Source: Prolixibacteraceae bacterium
GTDB lineage: Bacteria > Bacteroidota > Bacteroidia > Bacteroidales > Prolixibacteraceae
Assembly (NCBI GenBank): GCA_019856515.1
Contig: CP082230.1
Coordinates: forward strand, 2,666,001 to 2,730,000
DNA: 64,000 nt
Reading direction: 5' to 3'
A program made the position numbers and the translations under genes. Below the pieces are notes generated by a model that was not told where the DNA came from, ran no database searches, and saw nothing but the letters and a program-made list of their open reading frames with translations. Positions 1-14,748 of this stretch are shown piece by piece (the first letter of the stretch is position 1; every line of letters begins with the position of its first letter).

Positions 1-191
1 CACTTTGTTTGGCAAGCTTATCCAGTTATATACCGCCTAATGAGATTCGTATACCTCGGATCAGAGTTTTGCATACGGCTTCCTTCAGGTTATACCTCAC
101 GATAAGCACCCTTGCCTTCTGCTAGGTGGTTGGCTCTACAAACCTCCACTACGGACTTGCACCGATTAGTTAATTTACATGCATGGCACAC
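1..191 (-). mobile_element. Group II intron, 5' part (domain I), truncated by the window edge
   Basis: Read on the minus strand, this begins GTGTGCC at 191, matching the GUGYG start of group II introns. It then shows the domain I landmarks GGTGCAAGTCC, GCAAGGGTG, a GTGAGG hairpin loop and CTGAAGGAAGC, in the order known from bacterial introns of the type that carry a reverse transcriptase. The intron begins one base after the T-run of the rRNA operon terminator. Domains II-VI and any reverse transcriptase gene would lie left of base 1, so completeness cannot be judged. The identification rests on remembered intron consensus, not on a covariance search. Confidence 0.8.
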
Positions 192-192
192 C

Positions 193-222
193 AAAAAAAC
201 CGACTCTTTAATAAGAATCGGT
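193..222 (-). terminator. Terminator of the rRNA operon
   Basis: On the minus strand ACCGATTCT and AGAGTCGGT form a 9-bp stem with one G-U pair, followed directly by seven T. It lies just after the 3' end of the 5S gene, as expected for the end of the rRNA transcript. Confidence 0.85.
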
Positions 223-230
223 TCTCTGTA

Positions 231-340
<110 letters not shown>

Positions 341-474
341 AAATTGTTAATACGGTTATTTATATCTGACTTAATGTTACAATCTAACATATATCAGCAT
401 ACATAGTTCAATATATCTTTTTGACATGCTCCTGGAAAAAGTAATCTAAATACAACTAATCTTTTATTCTAATG

Positions 475-3347
<2,873 letters not shown>

Positions 3348-3479
3348 ATTATAATTAACCTTTAATGTTAATCTCGATATCTGTTGTATTCTTTTACAGA
3401 TTACTTTTTTCCAGAATGTCAAAGAACTTATATACACCGATCTAATCAAATTAAATCTAACTAAATCAATATAAATGTG

Positions 3480-3556
<77 letters not shown>

Positions 3557-3584
3557 TAACCTCGTATAAATAATATTACGATTG

Positions 3585-3658
3585 TAGTCCCGCCCAGACT
3601 TGAACTGGGGACCTCTACATTATCAGTGTAGCGCTCTAACCAGCTGAGCTACGGGACT
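3585..3658 (-). tRNA. tRNA-Ile (GAT)
   Basis: A cloverleaf reads on the minus strand: acceptor AGTCCCG pairs perfectly with CGGGACT, the anticodon loop CTGATAA gives GAT, and the T arm is CCAGTTCAAGTCTGG. CCA is not encoded. It is the first tRNA of the 16S-23S spacer. Confidence 0.95.
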
Positions 3659-3796
3659 ATGTCTAAAACATAACCACCTTAGTTTTTCAGCCTAACGCTA
3701 TCCACTTTGGTTATGTGGGTATATAAGGTTTTTTGATATGACAAGAAAAAACAACCTAATCTCGTCGATTTTCTTTAACCGTTCTTGTCGGCTCCA

Positions 3797-5325
<1,529 letters not shown>

Positions 5326-5473
5326 AAAGTTAATTAATTTAGCTCAACAAAAACTCAAAAATCTATTAGATTGACGGTTGCTTTTTTGTACTTGTCATTA
5401 TCAAAAAATATCTTCAAAGAACTTTGTATCTTATTCATCCATCGTCGCCGTTGCGCCGATGTTTTTGCGGTTG

Positions 5474-5506
5474 CAAAGATAAACGATTTTATCTTTAAAC
5501 TCCAAA
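5474..5506 (-). promoter_or_regulatory. rRNA operon promoter, Bacteroidota type
   Basis: On the minus strand TTTG (5503-5506) is followed after 21 nt by TATCTTTG (5474-5481), an exact match to the Bacteroidota TTTG-N19..21-TAnnTTTG promoter. It lies about 150 nt upstream of the 16S 5' end. The transcript would begin with a leader that includes a GC-rich hairpin-forming segment near 5440-5470. Confidence 0.8.
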
Positions 5507-5962
5507 TGTTTTCTTAAATAATTTCTCAACTTAATTGAGACTTAAAAAACACTCTTCAAAACCGTCTAAGAACTCGCTATCGTTTTTCTCGAAAGCGTTG
5601 CAAAGAAAGGGCTTTTTATCCCACACTTCCAAATAGAAACATCAATAATCGAACAACACGACCTATAAGCACAAGCATATACCTTAGCTGTAAATCAAGA
5701 CAATATACAACAAAAAACAACAATACTTTTTCACATTTATTATGATTTAAAACATATATTAATACAGCAAATTACTTGTTCCTAATCATTATTTTTAAAT
5801 CAGTAAGCTAAACCAAAATTTACATCTTATGCAACCTTATGAATACAATCTACAAAGGGAAATAAAGACCTATAAAAGATGAGGTATTTAGACCCTTAAA
5901 ATCTACTCAATAAAATTCTCCCCCAAACATTTATTCATATACTAACTAAAATCCAACGACTT
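5507..5962. other. Intergenic region between rRNA promoter and susC
   Basis: About 455 nt of very AT-rich DNA separates the divergent rRNA operon and susC. Apart from the rRNA promoter at its left edge I see no open frame, RNA fold or repeat that I can support. The susC promoter must lie here, but I cannot place a convincing TAnnTTTG box. Confidence 0.5.
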
Positions 5963-8900
5963 ATGAACAATAGGTTAAAAATGAAGATCGGAAACACACA
6001 TAGTTCGATCAAGCTTTCTTATTTAAAATGGATTACGATACTGATATGTATTGTGAGTACCATACCTGCGAATGGTCAATCAGATCAACAGGTAAAAATA
6101 ATCAATGGTTTAATCAGTGACACAGAGAATACACCTATCATTGGAGCTTCGATAGGTCTAAAAGGCACATCGAAAGGAACAGTGTCAAATTATGATGGTG
6201 TCTTTAAAGTGAAAGCTAAGAAGGGTGACATTCTTATGATTTCATATATTGGGATGAAAGCAACTGAAATTCAAGTGGACGATCGTGATTATTATAATAT
6301 AACACTGAAAAATGATCATAAGCTTGTTGACGAAGTAGTCGTTACAGCCTTAGGTATCAAAAGACATGAAAAATCACTTACTTATGCAACACAAAAGGTT
6401 GATGGAAAGAGTTTGTCTGCAATACCGAGTAAGAATTTCGTCACATCACTGGCAGGAAGAACCTCAGGACTAAATATAACAACTACAGGGTCAGGATTAG
6501 GTTCCTCCTCAAAAGTTATACTTAGAGGTCTCACCTCGATTGCAGGAAACAATCAACCTTTATATGTTATAGATGGAGTACCAATGGCTAATCCAATATT
6601 CAACCAAGTAGAGGGTGGTGACGGTTTTGGTGGAGGTGTTGATACAGGTGATGGTATTTCATCAATCAATCCTGATGACATTGAAAGTGTTAACATTCTA
6701 AAGGGTGCTTCTGCTGCAGCTTTATATGGGAGTAAAGCAGGTAATGGTGTAATCTTAATTACCACCAAATCCGGTAAAAAAGGTGCAATGACGATTAACT
6801 TTAATTCAAGTGTCCAATTTGACAAAGTGAATCATTTAATAGATTTCCAGAACTCATACTTACCTGTTGAAGGAGAAGAGCTCGGCGGAGCTAATTGGGG
6901 AAAACAATCTAATTTTACAGACACTCATGTAGAAGACTTTTTTAATACAGGTCTATCTTTCACAAACAGGGTTTCATTTAGTTCAGGAAGCGAAAAAAGA
7001 ACATCATATGTATCATATGCGAACTCAAACATGAAAGGTATTGTACCTCAAAACACTTTGGATAAACATAATCTAACGATAAAAACCTCCTCTAAATACT
7101 TAAATGACAAGTTAAAAATCGGAGCAAGAGTAAATCTGATGAAACAAAAAATAGAACAAGCCCCCTCTACTCCTGGTGAATATTACAATCCTATTTTTTC
7201 ACTATACAGATTTCCAAGAGGTATTGACTTTACTTCTTATAAACACAAATACCAATACTGGGATGATGAAAGAAAAATATACAACCAAAATTGGCCATAT
7301 AAAGACAAGTCTGACAACCCTTATTGGATCATAAATAAGATAGAAAAAGAATCGAATAAAAAAAGAGGTATAGTTAATTTAGATATAGCCCTTGAGTTAA
7401 CTAAATGGGCAACAATTAAAGCTCGTGGAAATATTGACAACACAATTGAAGAGAAGTCATTCAAGGCACATGCAGGAACAATGAAGACCCTCGCCAAAGA
7501 CAACGGGAAATATTCATCAGACAAAATTGATCACATTGAGAGCTATGGCGATATACTACTATTGTTAAATCATAAATTCGAAAAAATACAATTCAATGGA
7601 ACATTAGGATCTAGTATCGAAGATATTCAACATACAACGATGAGTATCAATGGACACCCTTCACTTCCAAATGTTTTTTCTCCAGGAGCACTAGAAAATG
7701 GAGGCGGACATTCTGAAAAAAAAACACAGAGACAAACTCAATCAATATTTGGTGCAGCAAATATCGGATATGATGATATGTTTTTTCTAGATGTAACATG
7801 TAGAAAAGACTGGAGTTCAACACTTCCCAAAGATGAATATGATTTTTTTTATCCTTCGATAGGAGGAAGCTTTATTTTTACAAAGTTAACAAATGATCAG
7901 CTTCTAGGGTTTATCAATTTTGGTAAGATCAGAGCTTCTTGGACTAGAGTAGGTAACTCTGTGCCATTTGGTGTTACATCTCTTGAATCACACTCTGTTG
8001 ATCGTAATGGTAATATTACACTTAATGATGCAAAACCATTTACTGACTTAAAACCAGAAATTACAACTTCTAAAGAATTTGGACTAGACCTTCGTATGTT
8101 TGACAATAGATTATCTATGGATGCTTGCTACTACATTGCAAACACTGAAAATCAATTCTTTAAACAAGCTGCAGTACTAGCCTCAGGTTATAAAACGTAT
8201 TACATCAATGCTGGTGACATTCAAAATGAAGGTATTGAGCTAACGATCAACACAACACCAATACAAAGCAATAATTTACAATGGAATTCAAATATCAATT
8301 TTACCAAAAATATCAATAAGGTAATTAGTCTTCCTGAAAATTACAGAGAAGAAGGTTTTAGGTTTAGTGGATATAGTAGCACAATAAAAGCTAAAGAAGG
8401 AGAACCAATTGGAAAGCTATATGCAAAAGTATATATGAAAAATAATGGTAAATATATTCTAGCACAGAAAAATAACGATGATCCAAGTGAAGGATATACA
8501 CTAATGGTTAGTGGAAAAGATGAATATATTGGTAATATCAACCCCGATTTTACTCTTGGATGGAACAACTCTATTAGATATAAAAACTTTAGCTTATCGT
8601 TCCTTATCAACGCGAGTATTGGAGGAAAAGTACTTTCTGCCACACAACATCAGCTATCTAAAAATGGATTGACAGAAGAGACAGCAAAGATGAGAAACAA
8701 TGGCGGATTTAAGGTAAATGGAATGATATCGACAGGAGAAGGAAAATACAGAAACGTGGAAACGACAATTTCTGCAAAAGACTATTATTCATCTGTTCCT
8801 ATTGGTGAATTTCTATATGATGCAACAAATATAAGGTTACAAGAAGCTTCATTTACCTATAGTTTTAGTCATCTATTTGGTGAAAATGCTCCAATTAAAG

Positions 8901-9067
8901 GGTTGGATATTTCTTTTATCGGCAGAAATCTACTGTTCTTCTATATAGATGCGCCATTTGACCCGAGCATTGCCTCTTCAGCAACGGGTATCAAACAATT
9001 AAACACTGATCATTTCGGATTACCTGCAACAAGGAATATAGGTTTCTCTTTAAATATTAAATTCTAA
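5963..9067 (+). CDS. SusC/RagA-family TonB-linked outer-membrane protein
   Basis: The product should be the TonB-dependent outer-membrane channel of a SusCD glycan or peptide importer. The 1034-residue protein has a signal peptide (about 1-39, hydrophobic stretch then NGQ), a carboxypeptidase-D-regulatory-like beta-sandwich (about 45-125, with the GxxxSNYDGVF pattern), then VDEVVVTALG and a plug domain with LYVIDGVPM near residue 200. The rest is a large beta-barrel ending in phenylalanine, typical of outer-membrane proteins. susD follows after 3 nt, so the two are co-transcribed. No glycoside hydrolase, sulfatase, peptidase or ECF/anti-sigma regulator lies beside the pair, so the substrate cannot be inferred. 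An alternative start seven codons in (MKIG) would leave a similar signal peptide. Confidence 0.93.
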   Translation: MNNRLKMKIGNTHSSIKLSYLKWITILICIVSTIPANGQSDQQVKIINGLISDTENTPIIGASIGLKGTSKGTVSNYDGVFKVKAKKGDILMISYIGMKATEIQVDDRDYYNITLKNDHKLVDEVVVTALGIKRHEKSLTYATQKVDGKSLSAIPSKNFVTSLAGRTSGLNITTTGSGLGSSSKVILRGLTSIAGNNQPLYVIDGVPMANPIFNQVEGGDGFGGGVDTGDGISSINPDDIESVNILKGASAAALYGSKAGNGVILITTKSGKKGAMTINFNSSVQFDKVNHLIDFQNSYLPVEGEELGGANWGKQSNFTDTHVEDFFNTGLSFTNRVSFSSGSEKRTSYVSYANSNMKGIVPQNTLDKHNLTIKTSSKYLNDKLKIGARVNLMKQKIEQAPSTPGEYYNPIFSLYRFPRGIDFTSYKHKYQYWDDERKIYNQNWPYKDKSDNPYWIINKIEKESNKKRGIVNLDIALELTKWATIKARGNIDNTIEEKSFKAHAGTMKTLAKDNGKYSSDKIDHIESYGDILLLLNHKFEKIQFNGTLGSSIEDIQHTTMSINGHPSLPNVFSPGALENGGGHSEKKTQRQTQSIFGAANIGYDDMFFLDVTCRKDWSSTLPKDEYDFFYPSIGGSFIFTKLTNDQLLGFINFGKIRASWTRVGNSVPFGVTSLESHSVDRNGNITLNDAKPFTDLKPEITTSKEFGLDLRMFDNRLSMDACYYIANTENQFFKQAAVLASGYKTYYINAGDIQNEGIELTINTTPIQSNNLQWNSNINFTKNINKVISLPENYREEGFRFSGYSSTIKAKEGEPIGKLYAKVYMKNNGKYILAQKNNDDPSEGYTLMVSGKDEYIGNINPDFTLGWNNSIRYKNFSLSFLINASIGGKVLSATQHQLSKNGLTEETAKMRNNGGFKVNGMISTGEGKYRNVETTISAKDYYSSVPIGEFLYDATNIRLQEASFTYSFSHLFGENAPIKGLDISFIGRNLLFFYIDAPFDPSIASSATGIKQLNTDHFGLPATRNIGFSLNIKF

Positions 9068-9070
9068 TCT

Positions 9071-10711
9071 ATGCAACTTATGAATACAAAATATCTATAC
9101 AAAATCTACATTGCCATCATTCTCATTTCCACTTCGTGTACGAGTAAGTTTGAAGAGATGAATAAGGACCCATTTAAAGTTAAAGAAGTCTCCACAGGTC
9201 CTCTATTTGGTACCATTCAAAAAAACATTTTTCAAGATTTACATTGGATGTACCAAATCCAAGAAAATCTTATCGGTGATCTATACTCTGGTTACATGGC
9301 TCCTCCAACACCTTTTAACAGCGACCACTTTAATTCCACTTATAGTCTTATGGAGAATTGGAACGAAACTCCATATAACTACAGGGTAACTGGAGTGATG
9401 AAACCCGTTGATGTAATACTCAAACTCTCTGATGAGAAAAGTACGGACTTTATCGCCATTGCTAAAATTCTTAGAGTGGCAGCCATGCATCAAGCTACAG
9501 ACTCTTATGGGCCTCTTCCATATAGTTCGTATGGAATGTACGACACATATGCACCATATGAGTCACAAGAAGAAGTATACACATCATTCTTTAAAGACTT
9601 AGAAGAAGCAGATCAACATCTTAAAGAGTATATTGAAAAAAATCCAGGAAAAAGTGGATTCAAAAAATATGACTATATTTTTGGTGGAGATTACACAAAG
9701 TGGAGGAAATATTGTAATAGTTTAAGGCTAAGATTAGCTATGCGTATTTCAAATAAGGATATTGCAAAAGCAAAGATTGAAGCTGAGAAGGCTCTAAGCA
9801 ATGGCATTCTAACAGAATCAGATGGTGTAGTTGGCATGTTAGATATAAATGCTGATAATCCCTTGTATATTATTTCTAATGTCTGGCAAGACACTAAACT
9901 TGGAGCAAATATGGAATCTATTCTTGTTGGACTTAAAGATCCAAGACTTGAAAAATATTTCCTACCTACACAAAACAAAAAAGCTATAAAATTAGGGCCA
10001 AATTACACTTTAAGTACTGGAGAAAAAGTAAGATTTCAAGGAATTAGAAATGGAATACGACTTGTAAGTAAAGATCAAAGAAAAGATTTCTCAACACTTG
10101 GAGCATTATGGCAAGCTGACAAACAAAAATCGACTCCAATATACTTTATGGTTCCTGCTGAAATGTACTTTTTAAGAGCTGAAGGTGCATTAAAAGGGTT
10201 TAATATGAATGGTGAAGCTGGAGAGTTATACAAACAAGGAATACAAGCATCTATGAAACAATGGGATATCCCTACGATAGATGCATACAACTACATCACA
10301 GACAATACATCTCAGCCAGCAGACTATATAGACCCAGCGAATCAAGATAATAATATTAAGGCTGTCTCAAAAGTTACGATACAATGGGATTCATCTTTAT
10401 CAAAAGAAGAAAAGCTTGAGAAAATAATCACTCAAAAGTGGATTGCTAATTTCCCTATTGGACAAGAAGCATGGAGTGAATTTAGACGAACAGGATACCC
10501 AAAACTTCAACCAATCAAAATCAATGAAAGTCAATCATTTGAAACAGGGCAAATTGACACTGAAATAATGATAAGAAGGCTTCCATTCCCTAGGTCAGAA
10601 GTTAATAACAACTACAATGAAATGCAAAAAGCAACAAAACTTCTATCCTCAGGAAAAAACACTGCGGGAACAAGACTTTGGTGGGATACAGGTGTTAATA
10701 TATTTGATTAG
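9071..10711 (+). CDS. SusD/RagB-family nutrient-binding lipoprotein
   Basis: This is the surface lipoprotein that caps the SusC channel and captures substrate. The 546-residue product has a lipoprotein signal with lipobox STSC (Cys near residue 23) followed by FEEMNKDPF, the usual start of SusD-like proteins of the SusD_2 type. The middle has helical TPR-like segments and the C-terminus has the WWDTG ending common in the family. It begins 3 nt after the susC stop and ends before a strong bidirectional hairpin. A start at 9080 (MNTKYLYK) gives a more compact lipoprotein signal and is equally likely. Confidence 0.9.
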   Translation: MQLMNTKYLYKIYIAIILISTSCTSKFEEMNKDPFKVKEVSTGPLFGTIQKNIFQDLHWMYQIQENLIGDLYSGYMAPPTPFNSDHFNSTYSLMENWNETPYNYRVTGVMKPVDVILKLSDEKSTDFIAIAKILRVAAMHQATDSYGPLPYSSYGMYDTYAPYESQEEVYTSFFKDLEEADQHLKEYIEKNPGKSGFKKYDYIFGGDYTKWRKYCNSLRLRLAMRISNKDIAKAKIEAEKALSNGILTESDGVVGMLDINADNPLYIISNVWQDTKLGANMESILVGLKDPRLEKYFLPTQNKKAIKLGPNYTLSTGEKVRFQGIRNGIRLVSKDQRKDFSTLGALWQADKQKSTPIYFMVPAEMYFLRAEGALKGFNMNGEAGELYKQGIQASMKQWDIPTIDAYNYITDNTSQPADYIDPANQDNNIKAVSKVTIQWDSSLSKEEKLEKIITQKWIANFPIGQEAWSEFRRTGYPKLQPIKINESQSFETGQIDTEIMIRRLPFPRSEVNNNYNEMQKATKLLSSGKNTAGTRLWWDTGVNIFD

Positions 10712-10746
10712 ATGAAGTCTTTATAATACTACTCAATATATTTAAA

Positions 10747-10778
10747 AAAAGGCTGTTCATCATGATGAACAGCCTTTA
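10747..10778. terminator. Bidirectional terminator between susD and glnN
   Basis: AGGCTGTTCATC and GATGAACAGCCT form a 12-bp perfect stem flanked by an A-run on the left and TTT on the right, so it can stop transcripts from both convergent genes. Confidence 0.85.
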
Positions 10779-10812
10779 CCGTGATTATAATATAGTTCTT
10801 CCAATATTATAC

Positions 10813-13002
10813 TTATCTAGCAAAAAGTAGCTCTCTATATTTAGGTAGTGGCCACAATTCATTATCAACAACTAGCTCTAATTTATCAATATGGTATCTA
10901 ATTTCATCCAAGAAAGGTCTTACTGTAATATCATAAGACTCCGCTTTTGCTCTTTCATTTTCAATTTTATTAGCTAGTTTTCTAGCTTCAACCATCTCAT
11001 ACACTTTAAGCTTTATCGTTGAAATATGATTTGAAATATCTTTAATCAATGCTTTTCGTGCACCTGCCATTGCTTCAAATTCCTCGTCTGAGAATATCTC
11101 TTTCAACCCTTTTACATTCTCAATAAGTGTTGTTTGGTACTGTATTGCAGTAGGAACAATATGATTAATGGCAAGATCACCTAAAACGCGAGCTTCGATC
11201 TGTATCTTTTTTGTAAACTTCTCATATTCCACTTCCGTACGACCTTCAAGCTCTCGTTCTGAGAAGATTCCATTCTCAATAAACAATGTTTTTGATTTTT
11301 CTGACAAGTAGCCATCTAATGCCTCTGGAACACTCTTTATATTCGTAAGACCTCGTTTCTCAGCTTCAACAACCCAATCATCACTATATCCATTCCCGTC
11401 AAAACGAACATTTTTACACTCCACAATAATTTTCTTCAGAATTTGGAAGATAGCCTCATCCTTTTTAATTCCTGATTCGATCAGTGCGTCTACTTCTTTC
11501 TTAAATTCAATTAACTGTTTTGCAACAGCGGTATTAAGTGCAATCATTGGAGCTGCACAATTCGCCATAGACCCAACAGCCCTAAACTCAAAACGGTTAC
11601 CTGTAAATGCAAATGGAGAAGTACGGTTACGATCCGTGTTATCTAGGATAATCTCTGGAATTCTGCCAATATCGAACTTAAGTGCAGTCTTTTCATCTGG
11701 AGTCATCTTTCTATCAACAACTGCTGTTTCTAAGTGATCCAACATCGCAGAAACTTCTGTTCCTAAGAATACTGATATAATTGCAGGGGGTGCCTCATTT
11801 GCTCCAAGTCTATGTGCATTACTTGCAGAAACGATTGTTGCTCTCAACAGGTCTTGATGATCAAAAACAGCTTTAAGAGTATTTACAACAAAAGTCAAAA
11901 ACTGTAGATTACTCTTTGGGTTCTTACCTGGTTTGTATAGAACAACACCCGTATCAGTAGACAAAGACCAATTATTGTGTTTTCCAGAACCATTGATTCC
12001 TTTAAAAGGTTTTTCGTGAAGAAGAACTCTAAACCCGTGATGACGTGCCACTTTTTTCATCACATCCATAACCAATTGATTATGATCATTGGCCAAGTTC
12101 ACTTCTTCATAAATAGGAGCTAACTCAAACTGATTCGGAGCAACCTCGTTATGGCGTGTTTTACATGGAATACCTAATTTATAAGCTTCATTCTCTAGAT
12201 CAACCATAAATGCACCAACCCTTTCTGGGATAGAACCAAAATAATGATCATCAAGTTGCTGGTCCTTAGCAGAAGCATGCCCCATCAATGTACGTCCAGT
12301 AAGATACAAATCTGGTCTTGCTTGATAAAGAGCCTCATCTATCAAGAAATACTCTTGCTCCCAACCTAAATTTGCAGTAACTTTAGTTACATTCTTATCA
12401 AAGTACTGACAAACATCAACCGCAGCTTTATCGATTAGGTTAGTAACCTTCATCAAAGGAGCCTTGTAATCCAAAGCTTCTCCTGTATAGGAAATAAAAA
12501 TAGTTGGAATACACAATGTTGTACCAACAATAAAAGCAGGTGAAGAAACATCCCATGCAGTATATCCTCGGGCTTCAAAAGTATCTCTTATCCCTCCGTT
12601 GGGGAAAGAAGAGGCATCAGGTTCTTGCTGGGCAAGCAAAGAGCCAGCGAAGTTCTCAACAACACCTCCATTTTCACCATGTTCAATAAATGCATCATGT
12701 TTTTCTGCAGTACCGTCAGTTAAGGGATGAAACCAGTGCGTATAATGAGTAACACCATTTTCCATGGCCCAAGCCTTCATTCCAATGGCTACCTGATCTG
12801 CAATCTTTCGGTCAATTGTCACTCCATTATCAATAGCATCTATCACTGCTTTATAAGCATCAACAGATAAATATTTCTTCATCTTGGGACGATTAAACAC
12901 CAACTTTCCGTAATAATCAGAAGTCAACTTTTCTTCTCTAACCACAATTTTCGGTTCCCTATTAAGAAGGGTATTCAATGCATTAAATCTAACAGTAGCC
13001 AT
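10813..13002 (-). CDS. glnN: Glutamine synthetase type III (GlnN)
   Basis: ATP-dependent synthesis of glutamine from glutamate and ammonia in the cytoplasm. At 729 residues it matches the long GSIII family, which forms dodecamers and is common in Bacteroidota, rather than the roughly 470-residue GSI. Supporting motifs are GIRDTFEARGYTAWD in the N-terminal GSIII region, NLGWEQEYFLID (metal-binding glutamates), RHNEVAPNQFELAP, GSGKHNNWSLSTDTG near residue 340 (ATP and ammonium site) and NDTDRNRTSPFAFTGNRFEFRA. The gene stands alone with its own promoter and a short leader hairpin, and shares a bidirectional terminator with susD. No PII or ammonium transporter gene is adjacent. Confidence 0.96.
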   Translation of the reverse strand: MATVRFNALNTLLNREPKIVVREEKLTSDYYGKLVFNRPKMKKYLSVDAYKAVIDAIDNGVTIDRKIADQVAIGMKAWAMENGVTHYTHWFHPLTDGTAEKHDAFIEHGENGGVVENFAGSLLAQQEPDASSFPNGGIRDTFEARGYTAWDVSSPAFIVGTTLCIPTIFISYTGEALDYKAPLMKVTNLIDKAAVDVCQYFDKNVTKVTANLGWEQEYFLIDEALYQARPDLYLTGRTLMGHASAKDQQLDDHYFGSIPERVGAFMVDLENEAYKLGIPCKTRHNEVAPNQFELAPIYEEVNLANDHNQLVMDVMKKVARHHGFRVLLHEKPFKGINGSGKHNNWSLSTDTGVVLYKPGKNPKSNLQFLTFVVNTLKAVFDHQDLLRATIVSASNAHRLGANEAPPAIISVFLGTEVSAMLDHLETAVVDRKMTPDEKTALKFDIGRIPEIILDNTDRNRTSPFAFTGNRFEFRAVGSMANCAAPMIALNTAVAKQLIEFKKEVDALIESGIKKDEAIFQILKKIIVECKNVRFDGNGYSDDWVVEAEKRGLTNIKSVPEALDGYLSEKSKTLFIENGIFSERELEGRTEVEYEKFTKKIQIEARVLGDLAINHIVPTAIQYQTTLIENVKGLKEIFSDEEFEAMAGARKALIKDISNHISTIKLKVYEMVEARKLANKIENERAKAESYDITVRPFLDEIRYHIDKLELVVDNELWPLPKYRELLFAR

Positions 13003-13129
13003 AAATATTTATTATTATTTTCCTATCAAAACAACACAAAACAACACTCTACCCCAATAAACAAAACACCTAAAACGGATACAATGTTGTTTTTTAATAA
13101 AACACCCCTATTTTCACAGGGGTACAATG

Positions 13130-13159
13130 CAAATATATAAATTTGACATTACAAACAAA
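13130..13159 (-). promoter_or_regulatory. glnN promoter
   Basis: On the minus strand TTTG (13156-13159) is followed after 18 nt by TATATTTG (13130-13137), close to the Bacteroidota consensus. Transcription would start near 13123, right at a small hairpin (ACCCCT/AGGGGT, 13104-13123), leaving a leader of about 120 nt. Confidence 0.65.
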
Positions 13160-13384
13160 AGAATCTGTCTTATTCTTTTACATATTAACACAAAAAACAC
13201 ATTAATTTAATTTAACTGAAACACTACACTAGTATTTAAAACAAAACGAAAGAAATATAACCTATAATAATACAATCTATCAGAACACATCAATATTTAC
13301 ATCTATCATGAATAATTACACAAAGATCTTTAAGCAAAAAATTATACCTTTAGAAGAAAATATATTGATCAAACATTCTTTACT

Positions 13385-14746
13385 ATGGAACAAATAAACA
13401 AGTATATTGAAGAGAACAAAGATCGCTTTCTAGACGAACTTTTTGGACTAATTCGAATACCATCAATTAGCTCTATTAAAGAACACAAGCCAGACATGTA
13501 CCGATGTGCAGAATATTGGAAACAATTAATGTTAGATGCAGGTGCAGATAAAGCAGTAATTTTTGACACTCCAGGTAACCCTGTTACGTATGGTGAGAAA
13601 ATTATAGATCCAAACTTACCAACAGTGCTTGTATATGGTCATATGGATGTTATGCCTGTAGACCCAATTGAACTTTGGAAATCACCTCCTTTTGAACCAG
13701 AAATTAGAGATGGTAAAATATGGGCACGTGGTGCTGATGATGATAAAGGTCAAGCATTCATACATGCTAAAGCTTTCGAATATTTAGTAAAAACAAATCA
13801 GCTTACATGCAACGTTAAGTTCATGATCGAAGGTGAAGAAGAAATTGGTTCTGTACATTTAGGCCAATTTTGCTTAGATCACAAAGAGATGTTGAAAGCT
13901 GATATTATATTGGTTTCTGATACAGGAATGATTGCACGCGATATTCCAAGTATTACGACAGGACTAAGAGGGCTTTCATATTGGGAAGTAGAGGTAACTG
14001 GACCAAATCGAGATCTTCACTCAGGTATCTTTGGTGGGGCTGTTGCAAACCCAATCAATGAATTAAGTAAATTAATTGCATCCATGACAGATGCAGACAA
14101 TCGTATTACAATCCCTGGATTCTATGACGATGTGATCGATGTCTCAAAAGAAGAAAGAGAAAAGCTTGGTCAAGCTCCTTTTGATTTAGAAGCATATAAA
14201 AAAGCACTTGACATTGATGATATACAAGGTGAAGAAGGGTATTCAACACCTGAAAGAACTGGAATAAGACCTTCTTTTGACATTTGTGGAATTTGGGGCG
14301 GATATACTGGAGAAGGAGCTAAAACAGTTCTTCCTTCAAAAGCATATGCTAAAATTTCTAGTCGATTAGTGCCAAATCAAGATCACAACAAGATTGCAAC
14401 ACTTTTCAAAGAACACTTTGAAAGTATTGCACCAAAGTCAGTCAAAGTTAAGGTTACGCCTCATCACGGAGGACAAGGCTATGTTTGTCCAATTAATCTA
14501 CCCGCTTATAAAGCAGCAGAGAAAGCTTATGAAGATGTCTTTGGCAAAACTCCAGTACCCGTTAGAAGTGGTGGAAGTATTCCAATCATTTCAACATTTG
14601 AAGAAATCCTTGGAACCAAATCGGTATTGATGGGATTCGGCTTAGAGAGTGATGCAATACACTCTCCTAACGAAAATTTCCCACTTGAAAACTTATTTAA
14701 TGGTATTCGAACAATATCAAAATTCTACAAGCATTTCAAAGGATAA
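13385..14746 (+). CDS. M20-family dipeptidase / metallopeptidase
   Basis: A cytoplasmic zinc-dependent peptidase of the M20 (PepV/CNDP-like) group, likely cleaving dipeptides or short peptides. The 453-residue protein has the metal and catalytic motifs in order: YGHMDVMPVD (zinc His and catalytic Asp, about residue 85), WARGADDDKGQ (bridging Asp), EGEEEIGS (catalytic and metal Glu), then DLHSG in the dimerisation-lid domain and DAIHSPNENF near the C-terminus (last zinc His). Length and motif order match characterised dipeptidases. It has no signal peptide. It stands alone and ends before a strong hairpin shared with the convergent glycosyltransferase gene. Confidence 0.92.
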   Translation: MEQINKYIEENKDRFLDELFGLIRIPSISSIKEHKPDMYRCAEYWKQLMLDAGADKAVIFDTPGNPVTYGEKIIDPNLPTVLVYGHMDVMPVDPIELWKSPPFEPEIRDGKIWARGADDDKGQAFIHAKAFEYLVKTNQLTCNVKFMIEGEEEIGSVHLGQFCLDHKEMLKADIILVSDTGMIARDIPSITTGLRGLSYWEVEVTGPNRDLHSGIFGGAVANPINELSKLIASMTDADNRITIPGFYDDVIDVSKEEREKLGQAPFDLEAYKKALDIDDIQGEEGYSTPERTGIRPSFDICGIWGGYTGEGAKTVLPSKAYAKISSRLVPNQDHNKIATLFKEHFESIAPKSVKVKVTPHHGGQGYVCPINLPAYKAAEKAYEDVFGKTPVPVRSGGSIPIISTFEEILGTKSVLMGFGLESDAIHSPNENFPLENLFNGIRTISKFYKHFKG

Positions 14747-14748
14747 CA

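Noticed and set aside
5963..10711. SusC/SusD pair as a full polysaccharide-utilisation locus
   Set aside because: No carbohydrate-active enzyme, sulfatase or regulator gene is adjacent, so only the transport pair can be claimed.
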